DNA of 64,000 nucleotides from Schizochytrium sp. CCTCC M209059 (Eukaryota; Sar; Bigyra; Thraustochytrida; Thraustochytriidae). A program made the position numbers and the translations under genes. The stretch is taken from assembly GCA_000818945.1 (NCBI GenBank), contig KN805394.1, forward strand, positions 338,548 to 402,547, given 5' to 3'. The notes beneath the pieces are model-generated. The model made no database searches, was not told the DNA's origin, and saw nothing but the letters and a program-made list of their open reading frames with translations. This document shows positions 20,058-28,500 of the stretch, in pieces. Numbering within the stretch: the stretch's first letter is position 1; every line of letters begins with the position of its first letter.

Positions 20058-20456
20058 CAGCCTGGTGTCAACGGACGCAGGGCTCGAGGCAAAGTTCCTC
20101 GATCAAGGTTGTCTGTCGCGCGGTCCTGAGCTTACTGTCCTCGCGCTTGGCGCCCTCCCGCGAGCCCTTGCTGGCAACGAGAGACGCGAGCAAGGGAGGA
20201 GAGTCCGTTGTGCGCCTTTACTTTCCATTTCGGCCTCGACTGAAGTCTGGGCCTAGGCCTAGGCCTAGGATTAGGCCTAGCTAGCATTCTGTACACAGTG
20301 TGTGTGTACTACCAGCCCATAGCCGGTTTGATAAGGCGGCGGTAGAAGCAGAGCAAGCAGAGCAAGCAAGCAAGCAAGCAAGCGCGGGGCCAAGGTAGAG
20401 CCGACGCGGCGGCGGGCGCGGCGGTCCTGCAGAGGGCGCGCGCGGGCGGCGCAGAG
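19927..20456. other. Divergent promoter with AAGC and AGGCCTAG repeats
   Basis: A 530-base region between divergent ATGs. AAGC tetranucleotide repeats occur twice (19999-20055 and about 20353-20382), near each gene's start. Three AGGCCTAG copies cluster at 20255-20280. The symmetrical placing of AAGC arrays is what one would expect of promoter-proximal elements serving both genes, but this is inference. Confidence 0.5.
19999..20055. repeat. AAGC tetranucleotide repeat
   Basis: About 14 units of AAGC with two CGAGC-type interruptions at the left end, 73 bases upstream of the aquaporin ATG. Confidence 0.9.
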
Positions 20457-22751
20457 ATGGGGTCTGGGCTGTCCGCCGAGGCGCGGGAGCTGCACAAGGC
20501 CGCCCACGAAGGCGCGCTCAAGGATGCGGGCAGGTTGGTGAAGAAGTCGGCGCGCCGGGACGAGCTGCTCGCAGAGAGCGACGGGCAGGGCAGGACGGCG
20601 CTGCTCGTGGCCGCGGGCTCGAAGCAAGCAGACGTAGGCACTCTGCGCAGAGACAAAGTCGTCAAGCTCTTGGTCAATTTTGGCTCTGATCTGAAGCACG
20701 CCGATGCTCGGGGGTGGACCGCCTTGCATCATGCGTGCTCGATCGGCGCCGTCGAGACCGCCGCGCTCTTGCTCGAGCGCGGGGGAGATCCTCTTGCTCG
20801 AGATTCGCAGGGTCTGACCCCCTTGCAGGTCTTGTCCAGCCAGGTCCAGGGCCGTGAGCCCATCAATACCTTTGACGCCGCCAATGACGATGCGGAACAT
20901 GATGATGATGATGATGATGATGACGATGACGATAACGAGGACAACATCGTCGCCGCGAGCCAAGTCGGTCACAATGCTAATACTCATGCCAATGCCGCAA
21001 ATGATCCGAACTCGCGGACGCATTTGAACGGCCAAGGTCAAGGATCCGGGGGAGCCGGCCGCTCGTCGAAGAAAAAGCAAACGTCTGGAAACTCGCGGAC
21101 CGAATCACGTACGAATCTCTTACGACTTCCACGAGCTCTCCTTCAGGAGGCGCGGCCTCTCTTTTCTTCAAGGGTCTCCTTTGCTAACTGGTCCTCAAAA
21201 ATCCACATCGAGATCGCTCGCGACGCAGCGATGCCGCGTGAGCGGATCGACTGCATCGTTCATTTTCCAAGCGAAGCCGTGCTCGACCAAGCTCTCGATC
21301 AGCTTGACTTTGCCCAAATCATGTCGGTTCGTCAGCAGCCTTGGAACCTCGCACCCTTGCTTACGCGATTCAAACGTATTGCGAATTGTAGATTTCTTCT
21401 CGATCCCGTTCGCGCTCCTCGTGCAGTTGCCTCGTTTGCTGCAGAGGATCTCTTGTCTGGATTTCATAGCTTTCGCATCGTCTATGTGTGTGGAGAAATG
21501 TCCAAGTCACCAGAAAAAATCATCGCGGCCTCGGATGTCTTTCACATTGAGGGCGACGTTGGCTTCGCCTTTGAGCGCCAGAGCTTTTTCCGACCAGAAC
21601 GGCCTGCGTCCAAGGCGTCCACAAAAAAGAGTTCAAGCTCGACACGCGAAAAGAATTTCTCAAGATCTAAAAACACCAAAATCGAGAACTCCGAAGCTGT
21701 AGCTGTGCCCGTAGTTTACCATGAGGAAAGCGATTTCTCTGCAGAACTGCCGGCAAGTGCGTCCGATGCCAACGCACCTTCATCACTACCTGATGCTTCA
21801 TCTGAAGAGGGCGCCTCCTCCGAGAACTCAGATGATGGCGTTTCAGGAGGCAATCACGTTCACTCTTCAAATCGCAGCGACATCGTTGCCACCGGATCAT
21901 CATTAGCTGGGACCGAGGCCCTAGATGAAGATGAGCACACGGATGGCGATCTTGGGGACTCAGATGGAGAGGGTCACCAAGAAGAAAACGGACTGGGTGA
22001 GTCCAGCCTCGATGAATCTGATGATGACGACGACGACGACGACGACGACGATGACTTTGATGAATATGATGATGAATACGACGAGCTCAGCATTCCGGAC
22101 ATGGAGGAAGAATGGGAACTGATCAGACAAGAACACACGTGCATGCACGGCGCCCCATGGCACACAAATGACTTGCCAAATCCTCGCATGAGCAATATAT
22201 ACAAATTGCTCTTGCGTGAGCGCATCTTTGCTTTGAGCCGCGAGCGCACCATATGGCAGTCGCGCTGGACCGAGCTCGTGGACCCACCACCGGAGGATTT
22301 CGAACTGAGCATTGCGGCTGTTCAGTATCAGGCCAAATGCGCTCTTGAGCTCGACTCAAACCTTAGCAAGGCAAGACTTGCGCTTGTCCCCGGCAAGATT
22401 CAGGAGGAAACCTTTTGGCGCGCATACTTTTGGCATGTCGAGCTTGTCAAGCTCGACCTAATTCATATGCTGAACAGTGGCATTGCACAGGGGAGGCTCG
22501 ATGAGATGACTGAAGGTCTTGCGCCACTCGCGCCGACGCCTCCCAACGCCTACTTTATTCCAATTCCATTGCCACCAATCTCGCAAGTCGCGCTTTTACG
22601 GCATCACATGATCAATCGACTCGAATCGCTCTCCGCGACCACTGCCGATGATCGTGCCACGATGCAGATCGAGACTGCTGCACCTTCCCCGCAAGACGAT
22701 GGCTCGGATGCTTCTACGGGCAAGCGAGTGCACTTTGTGCTGGACATTTGA
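20457..22751 (+). CDS. Ankyrin-repeat protein with C-terminal BSD domain
   Basis: 764 residues from ATG 20457. The N-terminus MGSGLS is a good N-myristoylation signal (Gly2, Ser6), suggesting membrane attachment. Residues about 35-125 contain two to three ankyrin repeats (GRTALLVAAGSKQ, GWTALHHACSIGAVETAALL, GLTPLQVL). Two Asp-rich acidic tracts follow (about residues 145-160 and 520-540). A folded-looking segment of unknown type lies at about 215-365. The C-terminal part has EEWELIRQEHTCMHGAPW and then, at about 630-667, LVPGKIQEETFWRAYFWHVE, the BSD-domain signature with its paired F-W and Y-F. BSD domains occur in TFIIH p62, synapse-associated SYAP1 and BSDC1. I know no standard family with this exact order, so the function is unknown. 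It is intronless. Confidence 0.72.
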   Translation: MGSGLSAEARELHKAAHEGALKDAGRLVKKSARRDELLAESDGQGRTALLVAAGSKQADVGTLRRDKVVKLLVNFGSDLKHADARGWTALHHACSIGAVETAALLLERGGDPLARDSQGLTPLQVLSSQVQGREPINTFDAANDDAEHDDDDDDDDDDDNEDNIVAASQVGHNANTHANAANDPNSRTHLNGQGQGSGGAGRSSKKKQTSGNSRTESRTNLLRLPRALLQEARPLFSSRVSFANWSSKIHIEIARDAAMPRERIDCIVHFPSEAVLDQALDQLDFAQIMSVRQQPWNLAPLLTRFKRIANCRFLLDPVRAPRAVASFAAEDLLSGFHSFRIVYVCGEMSKSPEKIIAASDVFHIEGDVGFAFERQSFFRPERPASKASTKKSSSSTREKNFSRSKNTKIENSEAVAVPVVYHEESDFSAELPASASDANAPSSLPDASSEEGASSENSDDGVSGGNHVHSSNRSDIVATGSSLAGTEALDEDEHTDGDLGDSDGEGHQEENGLGESSLDESDDDDDDDDDDDDFDEYDDEYDELSIPDMEEEWELIRQEHTCMHGAPWHTNDLPNPRMSNIYKLLLRERIFALSRERTIWQSRWTELVDPPPEDFELSIAAVQYQAKCALELDSNLSKARLALVPGKIQEETFWRAYFWHVELVKLDLIHMLNSGIAQGRLDEMTEGLAPLAPTPPNAYFIPIPLPPISQVALLRHHMINRLESLSATTADDRATMQIETAAPSPQDDGSDASTGKRVHFVLDI

Positions 22752-23288
22752 TTTGACAAGAGCGCATGCTCGATTTTCTTGTGGCTGCTGCATGCCGGGT
22801 AGTGATGCGCATCTGATAGCTAGTGATAGACCCCGTGGCAGGCCTTGATTTGATAACATGAATTCCTATCGTGGATGTGCGTTCCGAAAGTGCGCGCGTG
22901 TGTTGGCTGGCGTTGGCTGCTAGTTAACTTCCCAAACTTCCTTGTGAATGTGTCTGTCATCAACGGATGTATGGTTGGCTCACTTACTGCTTATTGCAGT
23001 CAATTTAATTGCATCTATCTATCAAAGTATTTGTTTTTCAGGAGTTATGCGTGTAGTATGTGTTTGTCTAATTAGTAATTGGTTGCGTTGCTTGTTGACG
23101 CGAGAATTGCTGTAAAAGGATCCCTATTTATTTCGAGATCCTGAGCCTCGCGCCCAAGACTTATGAAGTTTGTGTTGAGTTGTGTTCGTTGCAGTGTTCG
23201 TTCGTAAATGGCGTCCGTCCGTTCATCTCTTTATGAGGCCGGAGTGCCTTGCCGAGGCTCTCGAGGTAATTTATTGTCATCTCACTTT
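22752..23288. other. Convergent AT-richer intergenic interval
   Basis: A 537-base gap between two convergent stop codons. No open frame of note, no long repeat. It presumably holds both 3' UTRs. Confidence 0.6.
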
Positions 23289-24461
23289 CTATTCCTCCAT
23301 CATGGAGGCAACGCCAAAATTATAGGTCTCTTCGTCGTCATCATCGTCATCTGTCTGCATCCTCGAGGGCGATGAAGAAAAAGAGATGGTCGAGGCCGGC
23401 GAAGCCGAGTTCGACTCATAGTCGTGATATACAGAGGCCGGAGACGAACTGACTCCGTCCTTGGACACCTGCGGGAAAACGCTCGGAGGCAGGTAGTGCT
23501 CCGGCTCCTCGGAATCAAAAGGATCCTGGCCGACGACAGCGAAAATGACGGTAATGTCATCCTCCTTGCCGCCATCATGGTCGATCCCGTGCTCTTGTGC
23601 GGCGCGGGCAAAAGGCGACGTATAGGTTGGGATTTGCGAAACCTTGTAGGCGCCACGCGCAAGCATGTGCGAGAATTTTCGCAGATCGGCGTCCTCGCAA
23701 GAGAACTCATTGTCGCTCATGCCGAGAATGTCGATGATATCATCGACGCCAAGGTTGTCAAAGAGACCGTCCGTGCCCATAATGACAAGATCGCCTTCAC
23801 GAAGGTTTTCCTCGTAGCGGTCTGCGTCGTGTGGCATGTCGAGTGAGTTTGTTCCGAGCTGCTTTGGGCAATTGAAGTAATGCTGCTGCTCCTTTGATAC
23901 GCTGACAATAAAGTAACCCTCAGCGCTGGGCCGGAGCACGATGAACCCACTGTCGCCAAGGTTGACGCAACGCATGACGTCGTCCTCGATGGTCATTACG
24001 CACGCCGTGGCTGTCCCCTTCTTTTGCGAGGCATCGTAGCTTGCGGTAAGAATCTCGACCGGATCGGTGGACCCAGAATCCTGCACGAAACGTCTGGCGT
24101 TGTCCATGAGCTCTCGCGAGTACTCGCCAGAGTCAACACCCATCTCGATCCAGCCGCCAACACCGTCGCTCACGCCAATAGCAGATCCCTCTTGAGAGAT
24201 GAACATGGCATCTTCTCCCTCGCCGTGCTTTTTGGCATGAGGGATGATGGCGCCGGCACTGAAGAATCTAAGCTTTTTCTTCTTTAAGGGCCGCGCAGGC
24301 ACCTGATGCATCATCTTGCGCCGGCCGAAGCGTTGTCCGATCGGCGTCTGCATGGGCGACCTGGACGGCGAGCAGCTCGCGGCTGGGTCCATGTGCTCGT
24401 CCTCCTCGTGCTGCTTGAAGAGGCGCTGCGCTTGCTGCGCCGGCGATGTAATCTCCGCCAT
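23289..24461 (-). CDS. PP2C-type protein phosphatase, PPTC7/PTC7-like
   Basis: 390 residues from ATG 24461 (AGCATGG context). The frame is open further upstream, but only through an AAGGC/AAGC microsatellite that is better read as 5' UTR. Metal-binding motifs in order: GEGEDAMFI, GVSDGVGGW, VIMGTDGLFDNL, and GGKEDDITVIFAV. The DGVGGW and compact domain without the usual RTD box are typical of PPTC7/Azr1-like phosphatases, which are Mn/Mg-dependent Ser/Thr phosphatases often in mitochondria or plastids. No strong transit peptide is visible in this start. A Ser-rich then Asp-rich tail follows the domain. Convergent with the ankyrin-BSD gene. Confidence 0.85.
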   Translation of the reverse strand: MAEITSPAQQAQRLFKQHEEDEHMDPAASCSPSRSPMQTPIGQRFGRRKMMHQVPARPLKKKKLRFFSAGAIIPHAKKHGEGEDAMFISQEGSAIGVSDGVGGWIEMGVDSGEYSRELMDNARRFVQDSGSTDPVEILTASYDASQKKGTATACVMTIEDDVMRCVNLGDSGFIVLRPSAEGYFIVSVSKEQQHYFNCPKQLGTNSLDMPHDADRYEENLREGDLVIMGTDGLFDNLGVDDIIDILGMSDNEFSCEDADLRKFSHMLARGAYKVSQIPTYTSPFARAAQEHGIDHDGGKEDDITVIFAVVGQDPFDSEEPEHYLPPSVFPQVSKDGVSSSPASVYHDYESNSASPASTISFSSSPSRMQTDDDDDDEETYNFGVASMMEE

Positions 24462-24560
24462 GCTTTCTCTTGCTCTCCTTATTTGCTCCTCTCTAGCTTT
24501 TGTCTTGGACGCGCCTTCGATCAAGCTCGCACTGCCACTGCTGCTGCCCGCGCGTGTAAG

Positions 24561-24622
24561 ACAAGGCAAGGCAAGGCAAGGCAAGGCAAGCGAGCAAGCA
24601 GCAAGCAAGCAAGCAAGCAAGA
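24561..24622. repeat. AAGGC then AAGC microsatellite
   Basis: Five to six AAGGC units grade into AAGC units. Lies 100-160 bases upstream of the phosphatase ATG. Confidence 0.9.
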
Positions 24623-25170
24623 CAAGACTCGCGGGCGCTCTCCGTTGCTTGCGCTTGCGCTTGCGCCAGAGCTCGATTGATTGCAGTTTGCCGCCGCTCA
24701 CGGCGCACCCGTGCGCTGCGCTGCGTCGCTCGATTTTTTTCCCTTCCCTCCTTGCGCGCCTGTGACGGTGGTTGGGCCGCCCGGCGCCGTTTCGCCTAGC
24801 AGGGCAGTAGGGCTTCTTGCCTCGGTTGTTAGAGGGAGCCTGACGCTGGTGGGAAAAAGTCTCCTAACTGTCGTCAGTGGCACGCCAGGCCAGGCGAGGC
24901 CTAGGTTGTACGCGTGCCCCACGGCCCGGACGCACGCTGGCTGGCCAGCGGCGATGGAGCTGCACGTTCCTCGCACTTACAGTTTTAAAATAATGGGAGA
25001 CAAATGTTGACCAAAGAACGGTCGGTTTCATGAGTGAGTTTGCTTGCCTCCCTCCGAAACGCCCGCCACCCACCATTGCAGTGCAGAGCGGTGCTGGTGT
25101 ACGGCTTGGCTTTATTTTCATGGAGGCCAAAAAGCACCTGACCACTTACTGTTAGGCCTAGTTCCCAAGA

Positions 25171-25321
25171 CTAGCCTGGCCTAGTCAAAGGCATACAAGT
25201 CATTGGGTAATTGCAAAGTAAGACGGACCTTTATCAAAGGAACTAGCCTTGGGCCTATAGCCTAGTCAAAGGCAAGCATGTCACTTGGAAAATAACAAAG
25301 AAAGACGCACTCTATCGAAAA
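25171..25321. repeat. Two imperfect tandem copies, about 75 bases each
   Basis: 25171-25242 and 25243-25321 share CTAGCC, CCTAGTCAAAGGCA, GTCA-TTGG, AA-GAC-G-AC and ATC-AA in the same order with substitutions and small indels. Lies about 240 bases beyond the ECM29 stop. No terminal inverted repeat or coding capacity. Confidence 0.6.
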
Positions 25322-25555
25322 AATGGCATCGCTGTCATTGAATTTTCCTCTGGAAATTTGGCGATCTCTCATCACTGACAAATCTCACTTTTTAAAAGAT
25401 GAGACAAGCGAGCATTTTCACGCAAGAGAACCCACCAAATGGAGACATCGTCTTTACGAGAGCGAAATATGAAGTCAAAATTGATTTGCTACTGTTAGGT
25501 TGACGACAGATGAAGATAAGAATAGCGAATTGTCTTATGCCAAGCGAGGCCCAGC

Positions 25556-28500
25556 CTACACGTCGGTATCAGTTTCAACGCTCGAGAGATGCCGCGCCAG
25601 CGCGTGGGACAAAGACGTCGCCGCGTGCACGACAGAGGACTCGCGATGTTGAAAAAGAGGCTCAAGGCGCGTCTTTGCACTCGCTGCCAGCGTGCGGACC
25701 TTGGGCGCGCCCGACGCACTTGAACCATCAGCATTGTCCTTAAAAAAGGTTTGCAGCGCAGCGAGGGCAGCAATGATGGCAGACGTGTTCTTGTTTTCCA
25801 CAATACAGCGCCAAGCTACGTCATGGAGGGGCTTGACAAAGTCCTGGGAAACTGGCACCACCCGGAAGACGCGCTTGAGAGCCCGCATCACACCGACAGC
25901 CACAATATAGCCCGAACCGCGCAAGGCCGTCTGCGCGAGCGCGTGCAACTTTTCGAGCTGCTCCTCGGGGACCTCCGTATACCACGCGGAACCAATCGCT
26001 TCGAAAGATTTGGCGGCAATCTGCATATCCTTGTCATCCTGCTCCGCGCGCTCAAAGAGTGCCTCGATGAGCTCAAGACTCTGCGGCTTGCCAGTCGCAC
26101 ATACACTGGCCATCGCGTCAAACGCTGCAAGCGTGTAGGCTTTCGGGACATTCGCTGCCGTTCGTGACGCCTCGGGCAAGAGGACGTTGAGACAAAAATT
26201 CTCCGGGGCGCGATACTCTTCTGGGACAGTTTCGAGGCTACGCGTTCGCCGCCACACTTCACAAGTGGCCGCAAGCACGGCCTCCTTGCCGCTCCAGATC
26301 CGGCCAGGCAAAGCGGCCACGAGCATCGTAAGCATGGATCCTGCATGGGGGCGGAGACGCTCTGCGTCAACGCTGGAGGCGATGCTGCGCAAGGCCTCCG
26401 CGCCTTGGCGCTTGCGAAGCCATGTAGTACTAGTAAGAGCCTCCTCGCAAGCTGGCAGCAAGAGGTCCAAATGCGTGCTGACGCCATGCGAGATTGTTCC
26501 TGCGTTCTCGGTCCAAATCTCCTTCCACAGATCGGCAATATCATCCTCGTCATCAAAGCGTGCCAAGAAAATGAGCGGCAGGAGCTCGTCGCGATGTTCC
26601 TGGAAAAGGTTTGGGGAGCGACTCAAAAGCTCGCGCACGGCGCCACCAGACGTCAAACGTCCTCGCGCCTCATTACCGTCCGCGTACACCTTGACGAGGA
26701 GTCGTGCGTACGCGTGAACCTCCTCGTCGGGGGCTAGGCGCGCCACGGCAGCCGCGGTTGCTGCAAAAGTCCGCCGCACCGTCGCACTGCGGTCATTCAG
26801 CGATGCAGCAAGTCCTCGAAGAAGGGCGCCCGCATAAGGCCGCAAAGAGTCTTCGAGCTCTCGTCGAGCCACAATGCGTGCAATGGCACGCGCCGTGGCA
26901 GCAAGTGTTGGCAAACCAACCCCGGAGCGGGCAAGACGGGCGAGCTCGGGGCAAATATCGCCGAGATCACTGTCGGTCGGAATTTGGTCAATGCAGACCT
27001 CCACGGCCTCCTGCATGGGCGACTCGTTCGAGGCCTGTACGCGCATAGTCTCGAGTTGTTCGCGGCTCATTTGAAGATCGCCACCCTGATCATTTGTGTG
27101 AAACATTGCATATTGAAGAACCTGATCTTCAAGACTACTCATACTCTCGAGAAGTCGCACCATGACAACGGCAAGGTGAGGACGAATGTTTTCCTGGGCA
27201 GCCTTGACGACGCGGGCGAGCGTGTGCACGCTGACGGCCTGGCCTTCTTTGCTCTGATTTCTGCCGAGGCCCTGCTCGACGAGAAAAGGGAGGACAATAT
27301 CCAAAGCTTCCTGCGCAACTTTTCGGGCCTGCTCCGTTCGTTTTTCCTTAACCGAGCAGAGACGGACCGTGAGGTTGTTGAGGGCCTTGGCTAGACGTAG
27401 GGCAGCTTCTTTGGTGGCGTCGCTCAAATCGTCGAGAAGGCGCAGTGAAAGCACCCAAAGATCCTCGAGAAAGGGAAGTAGCTCGGCGTCTGGCGTCTCA
27501 CGAATCACGTGGCTCATGGCCAAGGCGCCGGCCTGTCGCTCGCGCACCTTTTTCGATCCAATGTTCCGGAGTAATTCGTGAACGATATCCTCGAGCCGAG
27601 CGTCGAGAATTTCGGCATCGGTCCCGAGTTCAAAGCTGATCGTGTCCCACAGCTTGGTCATGGCAGAACGCATTGCCTTGTCCGTATCGTATCGGTAATG
27701 GAACAAGATCGGGATGAGCTCGTTGACCGTCTCTGTGTCCAAATCATGATTCGCATCGTCTCCATCTGTATTCGCGGCTCGCTGGTCGGTGTCGGGACTA
27801 GCATCGAGGTTGACCTCCTCAACATCGAACTCGGCACACCGTAGATGCCGCGTTGACGCGGTCTTCCACAAGGCATCGCCGACGCTCAGATACAAGAGGC
27901 GGTACACGAGGTCAGGGCGCTTTACGCGCACAGCAACCTCGTACATTTCTTTATAAGCTGCGTGCAACGGCAATACAACAGGAGCCCGGGCAGCTGCGCC
28001 AGTGCGGCCATCAGGAGACGTGCGGACCGTTCCATCTGGAGCGACGCCCTGGCGCAGCTGCTCTGCGAGCGCATGAAGGTCAACCATCGTTTCAGCCTCG
28101 TCGTCATTTCTGTCATCATTGTCTTGACGCGCATCGTCCTCGTCGGCTTCGTCTCGCCCATCGTCACTTGCCGTGTCGCCTCGAGAGCCCGCTTGCGCTT
28201 CTGCGGCTTCTCTGCGCTTTTGTTTCTCGTAGTCGCGTTTGACATCTGACATAAAGGTGCTCTTCACTGCAAGGTGACGCGGCAAGCTCGAAGTAAGCTC
28301 GTCGCGCATTGCGCGCGAGTTTGCGGCGTGGAAACACCACGCCATGCCACGCGCAGCGCACTCGCGAGTGAGCTCTCCGCGTTCACGCAGCAATCGCGCA
28401 AAGGTGGCGTGAATTTCCTCCAAATAGGTCTGAAGGCGGCTATCGTCTTTAAGATCGCGCACAAGCTGCAAAAGCCAAAACGCAGACGCAGCTCGCACCC

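Larger units (their letters stand above)
24462..25555. other. Intergenic with microsatellites and a direct repeat
   Basis: Holds the AAGGC/AAGC tract upstream of the phosphatase (24561-24622), an AGGCCTAG at 24898 and another at 25154, a direct repeat at 25171-25321, and AT-richer sequence to 25555. No gene is supported. Confidence 0.6.

Noticed and set aside
20251..20285. Possible telomere-like repeat
   Set aside because: AGGCCTAGG units are too few and are not a known telomere motif; they fit the dispersed AGGCCTAG element instead.
24864..25145. 93-codon minus frame upstream of the phosphatase
   Set aside because: No domain, crosses a repeat-rich boundary, and composition is mixed; not supported as a gene.
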